Assembly (NCBI GenBank): GCA_963778165.1
Contig: CAVZTE010000004.1
Coordinates: forward strand, 62,001-126,000
Length of the DNA: 64,000 nt
Direction of reading: 5' to 3'
From: Bog-756 sp963778165
Lineage (GTDB): Bacteria; Actinomycetota; Acidimicrobiia; Acidimicrobiales; RAAP-2
In this document: piece after piece, positions 17,536-27,260 of the stretch
Layout: every line of letters starts with the position of its first letter
Position numbering within the stretch: position 1 is the stretch's first letter
Translations under genes and position numbers: made by a program
The notes under the pieces: generated by a model
Databases searched by the model: none
What the model was told of the DNA's origin: nothing
What the model saw: the letters and a program-made list of their open reading frames with translations, nothing else

Positions 17536-17885
17536 GCGCCAACTGTACCGGCGCCCCCTTCCTCGGGCAGGACCGCGGCGACTGCGCCCGGCGCCCGACA
17601 CGACGGCCATCGGGGCGAAACCCCGCGTCGGTGCCAGAAAGCACCTAATGTCCAGCTGAGCGGTTGATTTGGCGTCCGCCGCGTAAGTCGAAGGAGGCCC
17701 GTGTACCACCCACGCGCAATGGTTTTTGCGGCAACCGATGTCTCAACCACACCATGACTGAGTGGGAATCGCTCTCCGGCGCGGCGGACGGGGAAGACGG
17801 GCGACCAGCAGGTCGTGAGGGGACCCGCCGACCAGGTGTCGGGCCCAGGCCTTGAAGGGATGCCCATCGAGTTGCCGGCGGGCAC
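17536..17885. other. Intergenic region between divergent membrane-protein genes
   Basis: About 350 bases. The left edge holds the minus-strand TACAGT box (17542-17547) for the gene at 16207-17535. A possible 63-residue frame at 17664-17855 has no ribosome site and unconvincing composition. No fluoride-type (crcB) riboswitch motif was recognised ahead of the ClC gene. Confidence 0.5.
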
Positions 17886-19316
17886 ATGACCACACCAGCC
17901 ACGCCCACCCCGGTGACTCCGGCTGGTTCGACCGAGGCAGCGGCGCCTGACCCCATGGCCATGCTCCGGACCCGGAGCTATGTGCAACTGCTGGTGGTGG
18001 CCGCCATCATCGGCGTGCCGGTGTCGGCCCTGTCGTACGGCTTCCTCAAGTTCGTCGGCCTCCTACAGGGGTGGATCTTCGGATCCCTACCCAAGGAACT
18101 GGGCTTCTCGACGGTACCGGTTTGGTGGCCACTACCGGTGCTGGCCGTAGCCGGCGTGTTGGTGGCCGCCACCATCGAGTACCTGCCCGGCACGGCCGGG
18201 CACATACCGGCCGAGGGATTCAAGACCGGTGGGGCCCCGGCGGCATCGGAGTTGGCCGGTGTGGCCTTGGCCGCACTGACCACGCTGAGCCTCGGCGTGG
18301 TCCTCGGCCCCGAAGCCCCCCTGATCGCCTTGGGCGGGGGCCTGGGCGTGCTGGCGGTCAATCTGGTCAAACGGGACGCCCCTCCCACCGCGTCGGTGGT
18401 GATCGCCGCGGCCGGAAGTTTCGCCGCCATCAGCACCCTGTTCGGCTCCCCCATCCTCGGGGCGTTCCTGTTGATGGAGGCGTCGGGCATCGGAGGTCCG
18501 GTGCTGGGCCTGGTGCTGGTACCGGGCCTACTGGCCGCCGGAGTGGGCTCACTGATCTTCGTCGGCCTCAACTCGCTCACCGGCTTCGGCACGTTCTCCT
18601 TGGCCATCCCCGGACTCCCCCCCTTCCACCACCCGACGGTGGGCATGTTCGGGTGGGCCCTGGTCTTCGGGCTGGGCGCTTCGTTGCTGGGCACGGCGAT
18701 CCGGCTGATCAGCCTGGCCCTGCTCCCGGTGGTGGCACCGCGCAAACTGGTGCTCACACCGGTGGTGGGCCTGGGCGTGGCCGGTCTGGCCATCGCCTTC
18801 GCCGAAGGATCAGGCAAGGCCTACACCGAGGTTCTGTTCTCGGGACAGTCAGCCCTGCCCGGACTGGTCCAGCACGCCGCCGGATGGACGGTCGGGGCTG
18901 TGCTGTTGCTAGCGGCGTGCAAAAGCCTGGCCTACGCCCTGTCCTTGTCCAGCTTCCGGGGCGGGCCGGTGTTCCCTTCCATGTTCATCGGGGCGGCGGT
19001 GGGCGTGGCCGCATCCCACCTGCCGGGCCTGCCCCTGGTGCCGGCGGTGGCCATGGGGATCGGGTCCATGTGCACGGTGATGCTGAAGCTGCCGATGACC
19101 GCCACGTTGCTGGCCACGTTGCTGCTGTTCAGCGACGGCGTGGCCGTCATGCCCCTGGTCATCGTGGCGGTGGTGGTGGCCTACGCCTTCACCGCCTGGC
19201 TCCCCCAGACACCCGCCGATCTCAAGCGGAAGGCCGACGTCCCTGGGCCCGGCACCACCGCAGGGACCGCGGCCCAGCCGCCGGCAGTCGCTCCTGCTTC
19301 GGCGGCCACCACTTGA
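17886..19316 (+). CDS. ClC-family chloride channel/antiporter
   Basis: A 476-residue polytopic protein with about ten or more hydrophobic segments. The ClC signature is visible as GPEAPLIALGGG (about 141-152), equivalent to GxEGP, with the gating Glu. GSPILGAFLLMEA and FRGGPVFPSMFIGAAVG correspond to the second and third anion-pathway motifs. The usual GSGIP motif is replaced by FKTGGAP, so ion selectivity may differ. Bacterial ClC proteins often exchange two Cl- for one H+ and support acid resistance, which fits the nearby glutamate decarboxylase. The C-terminal ~35 residues are a Pro/Ala-rich cytoplasmic tail. No clear ribosome site at the ATG. Confidence 0.9.
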   Translation: MTTPATPTPVTPAGSTEAAAPDPMAMLRTRSYVQLLVVAAIIGVPVSALSYGFLKFVGLLQGWIFGSLPKELGFSTVPVWWPLPVLAVAGVLVAATIEYLPGTAGHIPAEGFKTGGAPAASELAGVALAALTTLSLGVVLGPEAPLIALGGGLGVLAVNLVKRDAPPTASVVIAAAGSFAAISTLFGSPILGAFLLMEASGIGGPVLGLVLVPGLLAAGVGSLIFVGLNSLTGFGTFSLAIPGLPPFHHPTVGMFGWALVFGLGASLLGTAIRLISLALLPVVAPRKLVLTPVVGLGVAGLAIAFAEGSGKAYTEVLFSGQSALPGLVQHAAGWTVGAVLLLAACKSLAYALSLSSFRGGPVFPSMFIGAAVGVAASHLPGLPLVPAVAMGIGSMCTVMLKLPMTATLLATLLLFSDGVAVMPLVIVAVVVAYAFTAWLPQTPADLKRKADVPGPGTTAGTAAQPPAVAPASAATT

Positions 19317-19356
19317 GGCCGACCGTGACCGACCCGCACGCCAACGGCCTCCTCCG

Positions 19357-20509
19357 GTGATCGCCCTCCGGGTCATCGCGGCCCTCTTCGGCGTGGTGCT
19401 GGTCATGGCGGTGCTGATCTCGGCCCTGGAGACCGTGGTGCTCCCGCGCAACGGCTTTACCCGGATCGCCCGCTGTGTGTTCGCGGTGGCCGATCGAAAT
19501 TCTGGTGCACCGGTGGCGTAACTCGGCCCGCCAGGACAACCTCCGGGCGCTCTACGCCCCGATCGCCTTGGTCAGCATGCCCCTGGTATGGATGATCAGC
19601 GTGACCATCGGGTTCACCTTCATCTTCTGGGGGATCAATACCGGTTCGGTCCAGCGATGCTTCGAGGTCAGCGGATCGTCCCTGTTCACCTTGGGCTTCG
19701 CCGAGCCCGACGGCACATCCCGCATCTGGCTCACCTTCATCGAGGCCACCATCGGGCTGGGCCTGGTGGCCCTCCTGATCAGCTACCTGCCCACCATCTA
19801 CGGGGCCCACCACGAGCGGGACAAGGGGATCAGTGTGATGCGCCCGTTCGCCGGCTCGCCCCCCTCCCCGGTCGACCTGCTCACCAACCTGCATCGGTTG
19901 GGGACCCTGGACAGCGCGGACCTGTGGCAGACCGTCTCGTCCTGGCTGCTCGAACTGGACCAGACCCACACCGCCTTTCCGGCTCTGTGCTACTTCCCCG
20001 AGTCCTCACCGGACCAGTCGTGGGTGGCCTCGGTGGGCAGCATCCTCGACGCCTCCACTCTGCTCTTGTCGGCCACGGATCCCAGCAGCCAAGAGCACGC
20101 CCTCCGGGACGTCAAGGGGCCGATGATGGCCGTGGCCTATGGGGGTCCCATCCTGGTGAGGATCGGGATGGCGGTCGGGCTTCCCATAGAGCCATCAGAA
20201 CTGCTGGTGGAGCTGGTGGGCCGGGCGTCGGAGGAGCCACCGCCGCTCAGTGTGACCAAAGCCGAGTACTTCGGGGCGCTGGACCGGCTCCAGCCAATGC
20301 TGTCGATTCCAGAAGACCAGCGCGACACGTGCTGGAGGCGGTTCGCCTGGATCCGCTCCGGATACGACCAGGCCGTGCGCGGTCTGGCCGGCATCACCAT
20401 GGCGCCACCGGCGGACTGGACCACCGACCGGCCGGCCCGGGTCGGGCGACCGCGACTGATCTTCGATCGTCCCATCAAGGTCGACTGGAGCCTCGACAAC
20501 CAGGCATAA
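19357..20509 (+). CDS. Channel-like membrane protein, interrupted by a one-base frameshift
   Basis: The N-terminus is read from GTG 19357 (VIALRVIAALFGVVLVMAVL, a membrane helix, then SALETVVLPRNG) and stops at 19521. The rest, from ILVHRWRNSARQDNLRALYAP to the stop at 20509, is in the next frame. Removing one A from the run at 19497-19499 joins them smoothly as CVFAVADRILVHRW. The repaired protein is ~384 residues, with helices near 2-22, 68-95 and 128-148. The segment SGSSLFTLGFAEPDG between helices resembles a pore loop (TLGF versus TVGYG). The C-terminal ~220 residues are soluble. Exact family not known; possibly a two-TM cation-channel relative. 41 bases after the ClC gene. Confidence 0.65.
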
Positions 20510-20539
20510 CCACTGCGCCCATCCCGAGCCTGATGCGGC

Positions 20540-21949
20540 TCAGAGGTGGCTGAAGCCTCCTGCCTCCTCTTTGGTCATGCCCACCGACACCGGGTGCTTG
20601 GAGAAGTGCCCGATGGCCTGCCTGATGTCGTCGAGCAACAAGAAGCACAGGTCGCGACTGACGCCTTGGCGCACCAGGATCCGCTGGACGGAGATGTCGG
20701 ACACCGATCCGGTCAAGGGGTACGCCGGCACCTGCCACCCCCTCACCCGCAGGCGGTCGGCCAAGTCGTAGAGGGTGTAGCCCGGATCCGCACCGTCCCG
20801 GATCCGCCAGGCCACCGAGGGGATGCCGGTGAGGGGGTTGCCGTCGCACAGCATGTCGAAGGGACCCAGCTTGGCGATCTCGTCCGCCAGGTATTTGGAG
20901 GTGGCATAGCAGGAGTCGTGGACGTTCTTGTAACCCTCCATCCCCAGCCGCACGAAGTTGTAGTACTGGGCCACGATCTGGCCGGCCGGTCTCGAGAAAT
21001 TGATCTGGAACACCGGCATGTCGCCGCCCAGGTAGGTGACATGGAAGATCAGATCGTCCGGCAGGTCCGCCTTGTCCCGCCACAGCACCCACCCGACTCC
21101 CAGCGGGGCCAGGCCGAACTTGTGGCCTGAGGTGCTGATGGACTTGACCCGGGGGATCCGGAAGTCCCACACGATGTCCGGGGCACAGAAGGGAGCCAAA
21201 AAGGCCCCACTGGCCCCGTCCACGTGGATGTCCACGTCGAGACCGGTCTCCTCGGCCAGCTTGTCGAGGGCCCTGGACAGCTCGAGGACCGGCTCATAGA
21301 CCCCGGTGTAGGTCACCCCGAAGGTGGGGACCACCATGATGGTGTTCTCGTCGATCCGCTCGAGCATCTGTTCGACATCCATGCAGTACTTGCCGGGCGA
21401 CATGGGGATCTCCCGCATCTCCACGTCCCAGTACTTGGCGAACTTGTGCCAGACGACCTGGACCGGACCGCACACCATGTTGGGCTTGTCGGTGGGCTTG
21501 CCTTCGGCCTGACGCTTGGCCCGCCAGCGCCACTTGGCCGCCATCCCTCCGAGCATGCAGGCCTCGGAGGAGCCGATGGCTGAGCACCCCACGGCCTCGA
21601 ACCCTTCGGGGGCGTTCCACAGGTCGGCCAGCATCTGGACGCACCGACGCTCGATCTCGGCGGTCTGGGGATACTCGTCCTTGTCGATCATGTTCTTGTC
21701 CATGGACAGATCCATCAGCTTGTGGATCTCGGGCTCCTCCCAGGTCTGGCAGAAGGTGGCCAGGTTCTGGCGGGCGTTGCCGTCCAACAGGAGCTCGTCG
21801 GCGATGGCCTGGTAGGCATCGGTAGGCCGCATCTCTCCCGGCGGGAACAGGTGGGACGGCAGGGTGGTCAGCAGGTCCTTGCCGCCGTAGATCGAATCGT
21901 TCAGCTCGTCACGCAGCGACACTCGCTTGTGTAGGGGCATTGTCCTCAT
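20540..21949 (-). CDS. gadB: Glutamate decarboxylase
   Basis: PLP enzyme converting glutamate to GABA and CO2 with uptake of a proton. The 469-residue protein aligns by eye with E. coli GadB throughout, with the PLP-binding Lys277 in STSGHKFG, HVDGASGAFLAP at 242-253 and PLTGSVSDISVQR near the C-terminus. It ends GGFSHL, with His468 next to last, recalling the penultimate His of E. coli GadB that closes the active site at neutral pH. ATG 21949 or ATG 21940 (MPLHKRVSL) could be the start. No GadC antiporter gene is adjacent. Convergent with the channel-like gene. Confidence 0.93.
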   Translation of the reverse strand: MRTMPLHKRVSLRDELNDSIYGGKDLLTTLPSHLFPPGEMRPTDAYQAIADELLLDGNARQNLATFCQTWEEPEIHKLMDLSMDKNMIDKDEYPQTAEIERRCVQMLADLWNAPEGFEAVGCSAIGSSEACMLGGMAAKWRWRAKRQAEGKPTDKPNMVCGPVQVVWHKFAKYWDVEMREIPMSPGKYCMDVEQMLERIDENTIMVVPTFGVTYTGVYEPVLELSRALDKLAEETGLDVDIHVDGASGAFLAPFCAPDIVWDFRIPRVKSISTSGHKFGLAPLGVGWVLWRDKADLPDDLIFHVTYLGGDMPVFQINFSRPAGQIVAQYYNFVRLGMEGYKNVHDSCYATSKYLADEIAKLGPFDMLCDGNPLTGIPSVAWRIRDGADPGYTLYDLADRLRVRGWQVPAYPLTGSVSDISVQRILVRQGVSRDLCFLLLDDIRQAIGHFSKHPVSVGMTKEEAGGFSHL

Positions 21950-22046
21950 TCCTCAGTTGATGGTGAAACTGCTTTGATGGTTACGGGTTGAGACGGAACA
22001 CCGGGCGTAGCCCTGTGTCACTGCGACGCGCAGGTGGGGCCTTGGC

Positions 22047-23438
22047 TCAGACTCCGGTGGTGGCCTCGATGCGGCCGTCGGCGATGGCACGGGTGAGAGC
22101 GCCGAAGTCCCGCTCGTTCTGGTCGGCGTAGGAGGTGGCGAACTGGCTCATGGCCCGGTCGAAGCGATCGCGCTTGCCCAGGTACGAGGCCATGGCGATG
22201 GGGTCGCCGGCCCGGGCGTGGGCTCGGGCCAGCGTCCACCCGCACAACTCGGCGTAGATCCCCATTCCCCCCGGCTCCATCTGGTCCACTACCGCCGATC
22301 CCTTCCCATCCCACAGCTGGCGTAGGTAGAAGTCGCGGGTGATCCCGTCCGGACCGGTGAACCGGTCCCATCCGAGGAAGATGTCGCTGGCCCCCTGCAT
22401 CAGGCACTGGCCCTGCACCACCCGCTCGCCGTGGTGGGAGTACTCGCTCTGGCCGAGGAACGGCTCGCCCACCGCGGCCTCGGCCTCCTTGATCTGCAGG
22501 AGCAGGGGATCCCCGTTGTCGCGGCCCAGGAACAGCGCCACCCAGCACCTTGTACCGACGCTGCCCACCCCGACCACCTTGCGGGCCAGATCGACGAAGT
22601 TGTACTTGTCCAACAGTCGCTGACGGTCACCGGACAGGGTATGGCGGTACTGGGTCAGGGCGTCGTACAGGTTGTCCTGGGCCTGCTTGGCGAAGACATC
22701 GGTGAACAACGACTCGGCCGGCATGATGAGCGGCGGATTGTCGATGAACCGCAGCTTGCCGTCGACCTCCTCGGTCAGTTTGGCCAGCGCGGCCAGATGG
22801 TCTTTGGACTGCGCCTTGCTGACGGCGCGGTCGAAGGTCTTCTGGATCCTGGTGGTGACCTCACTTCCCCATCGATTCATGATGGTGGTGCCGTCCAAGC
22901 GGGAGTACCAGATCTGGAGATCCCTCATGTCGGCGAACTCCGCCATGGCCAGACGGTAGGCACTCGAGCTCCGCTCGACGATGGAGGTTCGGGTGGCCTG
23001 GTCGAAATTCCGGCTCCGGGCGGCGATCTCGAGGCTGGCTGCCAACCGCTTGATGTCCCACTCGAAGGGTCCGGGGATGGTCTCGTCGAAGTCGTTGACG
23101 TCGAAGAGCAGCGTCCGGTCGGGAGCGGCGAAGGTCCCGAAGTTCATGAGGTGGGCGTCCCCGCACAACTGGGTCTCCAGACCGGTCTGCTCCTCGTGGG
23201 CCATGTCGGCAGCCATGACCGCCGCCGCCCCGCGGTAGAAGGCGAAGGGTGACTCGGCCATCCGGCCGTACCGGATCGGGACCAGTTCAGGCACCCGGGT
23301 GGTGGCCTGGAGGGCCAGGATGGCCAAGGGGTCGGTCCGATCGGCCGGCGCCACCCACTCGCCGTGGCGGGCCCGGGGCACCCTGGACCTGGCATCACGC
23401 CCGAACGCGGCCCGCTCTTCAGGGGTGGACTGCCTCAT
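22047..23438 (-). CDS. DUF2252 family protein
   Basis: A ~463-residue soluble protein with LCGDAHLMNFGTF, FDVNDFDETIPGPFEWDIKR and VGVGSVGTRCWVALFLG, all characteristic of DUF2252. The first two resemble the catalytic HGDxHxxN and DFD loops of aminoglycoside-phosphotransferase-like kinases, so a phosphotransferase fold is plausible (inference). Function unknown. ATG 23438 was chosen; GTG 23477 would add 13 residues. It lies 97 bases upstream of gadB on the same strand and could be cotranscribed with it. Confidence 0.82.
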   Translation of the reverse strand: MRQSTPEERAAFGRDARSRVPRARHGEWVAPADRTDPLAILALQATTRVPELVPIRYGRMAESPFAFYRGAAAVMAADMAHEEQTGLETQLCGDAHLMNFGTFAAPDRTLLFDVNDFDETIPGPFEWDIKRLAASLEIAARSRNFDQATRTSIVERSSSAYRLAMAEFADMRDLQIWYSRLDGTTIMNRWGSEVTTRIQKTFDRAVSKAQSKDHLAALAKLTEEVDGKLRFIDNPPLIMPAESLFTDVFAKQAQDNLYDALTQYRHTLSGDRQRLLDKYNFVDLARKVVGVGSVGTRCWVALFLGRDNGDPLLLQIKEAEAAVGEPFLGQSEYSHHGERVVQGQCLMQGASDIFLGWDRFTGPDGITRDFYLRQLWDGKGSAVVDQMEPGGMGIYAELCGWTLARAHARAGDPIAMASYLGKRDRFDRAMSQFATSYADQNERDFGALTRAIADGRIEATTGV

Positions 23439-23528
23439 CCGACCATCATTCCACTCCCGATGCCACGGTGCTCCCACGCCCTACCCGCGTGCAGCCCCTA
23501 CCCGACGCGCCGATGCACCCGCTCCATT

Positions 23529-23810
23529 TCAGCGGTCTGCGTTCTCTGTCCGATCCCGCCGTCGCTGCACGATGATCATCACCAGCCGGTCGACCAGGGC
23601 ACCGAGGAAGGCCGCTATGAGCAGCACCCAGATCAGCCGGATGTCGACGTGGAAGAAGACGAACCCGATCGGCACGGTGTTCCGGTTGTCGAGGACGAAG
23701 GCGATGAGGAGCACCAGGACCACCACCGCCACCACGATCCGGGCGTTGTCCCGGTTCTGACGCTTCTTGCCCGGCGTGCCCGGACTCGCCGCTCTGTCGG
23801 ACCTGGCCAT
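23529..23810 (-). CDS. LapA/DUF1049-like small membrane protein
   Basis: A 93-residue protein with two membrane helices at about 24-41 and 58-78, separated by DNRNTVPIGFVFFHVD, which matches the LapA (lipopolysaccharide assembly protein A domain, DUF1049) pattern. It ends in a basic QRRRDR stretch. Role in Gram-positives is unknown. ATG follows GGAAGGAG at workable spacing. It is downstream of nuoN on the same strand, 82 bases away. Confidence 0.8.
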   Translation of the reverse strand: MARSDRAASPGTPGKKRQNRDNARIVVAVVVLVLLIAFVLDNRNTVPIGFVFFHVDIRLIWVLLIAAFLGALVDRLVMIIVQRRRDRTENADR

Positions 23811-23892
23811 GACCTGCTCCTTCCGCTTGGCGCTCCACCAAGGGTTCGCCTCAGCGACAGTACCCGTGGGGGCCGCCAGTGGCGGGGACCGG

Positions 23893-25620
23893 TCAGGGGA
23901 AGAGCAGGGTGGCCTGGTGGGCGAAGTCCAGGATCGGTCCGGGGATGATCCCGAACACCACGGTGAAGGCCACCGAGATCCCGATGACCAGCGAGGTCAG
24001 CCAGGGGACGGGAACGATGCCCCGATCCACCACCGATTCGGCCGGCGGCGCATCGGTGAGGGTCTGGAGGCTGGAAACGCTATCGAAGACGCTGTCGGGC
24101 GGATCGACCTCGCCGGCTGCGGTGGCGGTTGCGGCAGCGGTGGCCGGGGCCACAGCGACGGTGGTGTCGGCGGGGGTGGCCGAGCCGGCCGGCGACCCGT
24201 CGAGGTCCCCCCAGTCGCCGTCCTCATCGAGATCGTCGCCCCCGGTGTCCCCGATCGGTCCCACCGGCGAGTACATGGTGACCGCCACCCGGAGGTAGAA
24301 GAAGGCCGCGACGGCCGCCGACACCATGGCCACCGTGGCCAGCGTGTAGGCGTGGGAGTCCACCGACGCCCCCACCACCCCGAACTTGGCCAGGAACCCG
24401 GTGGTGAAGGGAATCCCCGCCTGGCCCAGCAACAAGGCGGCGAAAGCCAGGGCCAGCAGTGGCTGGCGTTTGGCCAGGCCCCGGTAGTCGGAGATCTGGT
24501 TCCCGTAATCGCCTTCCCGGGACATCACGGTGATCACCGCGAACGATCCGATGACCATGAACACGTAGGTAAATAGGTAGTAGAGCGCCGCCGACACACC
24601 CTGGGTGTTGGCCACCTCCACACCGAGCAGGATGAAGCCGGCATGGTTGATGGACGAGTACGCCATCATCCGCTTCACGTTGGTCTGCATCAGGGCCAAC
24701 ACCGCCCCGATCACCAGACTGAGGATGGCCAGGCCCCAGATGATCGGCTGCCAGTCGGTCCGCACCGTGCTGAACGAGGTGACGAAGACCCGCAAGAGAG
24801 CGGCGAACGCCCCCACCTTGACCACGGCGGCCATGAACCCGGTGACCGGCGACGGCGAGCCCTCGTAGACGTCGGGCGACCACATGTGGAACGGCACGGC
24901 GGCGATCTTGAAGCCGAATCCCACCAGCAGCAGGGCCAGCCCTCCCAGCAGTACCCCGTTGGAGGCCACCACGTTGTTGGCCAGGTAGTTGGCGATCTGG
25001 GGCAGGTTGGTCGAACCGGTGGCCCCGTAGACCAGGGCGATGCCGTAGACGAACACTGCGGAGGAGAACGCCCCGAGCACGAAGTACTTGAGGGCGGCCT
25101 CACCGGACTCGGCCCGCTTGTGGTTGAACGCCGCCAGCACATAGAGGGCGATGGACATGATCTCGAGGCCCAAGAACACCACGATGAGGTCGTTGGCCGC
25201 TCCCATCATCATGGCCCCGGAGGCCGACATCATGGCCAGGACGTGGAACTCCGGTCCCTCCACCCCCTCGCGCCGCAGGTAGCCGTCCCCGACCAGGGCG
25301 GTGAGCAGCAGGCCGATGGACACCACGATCTGGACGAAGACGTCGAATCCGTCGTAGGCGATGGCACCGGCGATGGTCACCGAGGGGCCGTGGGTGACCA
25401 CGTGATCCCACTGGAACAGCGCCGCCACCAGGGCGGCGAGCGAAACCACCACGGCCATGAGGGTGCCCGAGCCCACGCCCAGGATCTTGCGGAACAACGA
25501 CGACACCACCATCAGGGCCAGGGCCCCGCCGATCATGATGAGCATGGGCAGGATGCTCAGGTAGTCGACGTGTGGTGTGTGGATGGTCGGAGCCGCGCTC
25601 ATCAGCAGTGGGGTGATCAT
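23893..25620 (-). CDS. nuoN: NADH-quinone oxidoreductase subunit N
   Basis: Antiporter-like membrane subunit of complex I, thought to pump protons. The 575-residue protein has about 14 helices and the conserved KIAAVPFHMWSPDVYEG and MAYSSINHAGFILLG. Most NuoN are 480-500 residues; the excess is a hydrophilic insert of ~78 residues (about 457-535), acidic first (GGDDLDEDGDWGDLDG), then Ala/Thr-rich, just before the last helix. ATG 25620 overlaps the nuoM stop by one base (TGATG). A longer upstream frame lies within nuoM. Last gene of the nuo operon. Confidence 0.95.
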   Translation of the reverse strand: MITPLLMSAAPTIHTPHVDYLSILPMLIMIGGALALMVVSSLFRKILGVGSGTLMAVVVSLAALVAALFQWDHVVTHGPSVTIAGAIAYDGFDVFVQIVVSIGLLLTALVGDGYLRREGVEGPEFHVLAMMSASGAMMMGAANDLIVVFLGLEIMSIALYVLAAFNHKRAESGEAALKYFVLGAFSSAVFVYGIALVYGATGSTNLPQIANYLANNVVASNGVLLGGLALLLVGFGFKIAAVPFHMWSPDVYEGSPSPVTGFMAAVVKVGAFAALLRVFVTSFSTVRTDWQPIIWGLAILSLVIGAVLALMQTNVKRMMAYSSINHAGFILLGVEVANTQGVSAALYYLFTYVFMVIGSFAVITVMSREGDYGNQISDYRGLAKRQPLLALAFAALLLGQAGIPFTTGFLAKFGVVGASVDSHAYTLATVAMVSAAVAAFFYLRVAVTMYSPVGPIGDTGGDDLDEDGDWGDLDGSPAGSATPADTTVAVAPATAAATATAAGEVDPPDSVFDSVSSLQTLTDAPPAESVVDRGIVPVPWLTSLVIGISVAFTVVFGIIPGPILDFAHQATLLFP

Positions 25621-27260
25621 CACGGTTCCCCTCTCGTGGCCGGCCACACGGTCGGCGTGGCCCGGGCCGGATCCTTCGGGGCGCTCAAGGCCAGGACGGA
25701 CAGGTGATGGGTGGCCTTGGGTAGCGCCGCGCCCCGGGTCACGCTGGCCGGAACGGGGGTGTTGGTCACCTTGTCCACATGGATGACCAGTTGGTCCACC
25801 GACGGGGTGATGATGTCGAGCACCGGCTTGGGGAACACCCCGAGGGCCACGATGAGGATGATCAGGGGGGCGATGATGAGCCGCTCGCTCCAACCCAGGT
25901 CACGGGTCTTGGCGGCGTCCTCTTCGGTGGGCTTCCCGTGGAACACCTGCTGGTAGGCCCACAGCAGATAGATGGCCGCCACGATGACTCCCATGACCGC
26001 CACCACCGCCCACCACCGGTGGGCGGTGAAGGTCCCGATCAGAATGAGGAACTCGCCCACGAAGCCGTTGAGACCGGGGACCCCGATGGAGGCCAGCATG
26101 GCCACGGTGAAGACCCCGGCCATCACCGGGGCCGGCGACTGCAGGCCGCGGAGCGTGGTGACCTGCCAGCTGCGACGGCGCTCGTAGATCCAACCGACCA
26201 CGATGAACAAGGTGGCGATGATCAGCCCGTGGTTGACCATCTGGAGGACACTGCCGGTCAGGCCCTGACTGTTGAGGGCGAAGGTCCCGAGCACGATGAA
26301 TCCGATCTGGGCCAACGACGAGTAGGCCAGCAACCGCTTGAGGTCCCGTTGGGCACAGGCCACCAAAGCCCCGTACAGGATGCCGATAACCGCCAGCGTC
26401 AGCAGCCAGGGGGCCAAGGTCCGGGTGGCCTGGGGGAAGAGGTTGAGGTCGAAGCGGACGATGCCGTAGGTGCCGAGCTTGGCCATGACCGCCGACAACA
26501 GCACCGCACCGGCCGTGGGGGCTTCGGCGTAGGCATCGGGCGACCAGGTGTGGAAAGGGAAGATGGGGGCCTTGACCGCAAAGGCCGCCGTGAAGGCCAG
26601 GAACAACAGCACACCTTCGGTACCCGACAGGTGGGTGTGGACGAGGGCGGGCAGCTCGAAGGTCAGCACCCCGGTCTGGGAGTGGTGCAAGAAGGCCACG
26701 GACAAGATGCCCACCAGCAAGAAGGCCGAGCCGGCGAAGGTGTAGATGAAGAACTTGATGGCGGCATAACCCCGGCGGGCGTAGCCCCAGCCGGCGATGA
26801 TGAAGTACGACGGGACCAGGGTCAGCTCGAAGAACAAGAAGAACAGCACCAGGTCGAGCGAGACGAAGCTGCCCAGGCAGGCCGCCTCCAACAGCAGGAC
26901 CCAGGCCACGAAGGTCCGGGGATCCCGACGGACCCGGGCCCCGAGCAGGGCAATGGGGAAGAGCACCGCCGTCATGACCACCAAGAAGAGCGAGATCCCG
27001 TCGATCCCGACCGACCAGTGGATCCCCAGCTGCTTGGCCCAGATGTGGTCGGAGACCATCTGATAGCCGCCGTCCCCCACCTTGAACTGACCGGCGATGA
27101 CCGCTGCCAGGGCCAGGGTGAACACCGCCACCAGCGCGCCGATCCCCTCGTGGAAGTGGGGCGAGACCAGGCGCCTCGGGATCAGCGCCACCACCGCGGC
27201 GCCTACGGCCGGTACCAGGATCAGGACGGTGAGGAACGGGAAGTGCGAGGTGGCGTCCAT
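25620..27260 (-). CDS. nuoM: NADH-quinone oxidoreductase subunit M
   Basis: Antiporter-like proton-pumping subunit of complex I. The ~546-residue product carries the Glu-containing FFELTLVPSYFIIAGWG and the broken-helix region KAPIFPFHTWSPDAYAEAPT, both diagnostic. The last ~40 residues form a hydrophilic tail. ATG 27260 overlaps the nuoL stop as TGATG, matching the nuoM/nuoN junction; a GTG twelve bases upstream is possible. Confidence 0.96.
   Translation of the reverse strand: MDATSHFPFLTVLILVPAVGAAVVALIPRRLVSPHFHEGIGALVAVFTLALAAVIAGQFKVGDGGYQMVSDHIWAKQLGIHWSVGIDGISLFLVVMTAVLFPIALLGARVRRDPRTFVAWVLLLEAACLGSFVSLDLVLFFLFFELTLVPSYFIIAGWGYARRGYAAIKFFIYTFAGSAFLLVGILSVAFLHHSQTGVLTFELPALVHTHLSGTEGVLLFLAFTAAFAVKAPIFPFHTWSPDAYAEAPTAGAVLLSAVMAKLGTYGIVRFDLNLFPQATRTLAPWLLTLAVIGILYGALVACAQRDLKRLLAYSSLAQIGFIVLGTFALNSQGLTGSVLQMVNHGLIIATLFIVVGWIYERRRSWQVTTLRGLQSPAPVMAGVFTVAMLASIGVPGLNGFVGEFLILIGTFTAHRWWAVVAVMGVIVAAIYLLWAYQQVFHGKPTEEDAAKTRDLGWSERLIIAPLIILIVALGVFPKPVLDIITPSVDQLVIHVDKVTNTPVPASVTRGAALPKATHHLSVLALSAPKDPARATPTVWPATRGEP

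Noticed and set aside
17656..17885. Fluoride riboswitch ahead of the ClC gene
   Set aside because: No crcB-motif core could be recognised by eye, and the protein lacks an obvious fluoride-specific ClC-F signature.
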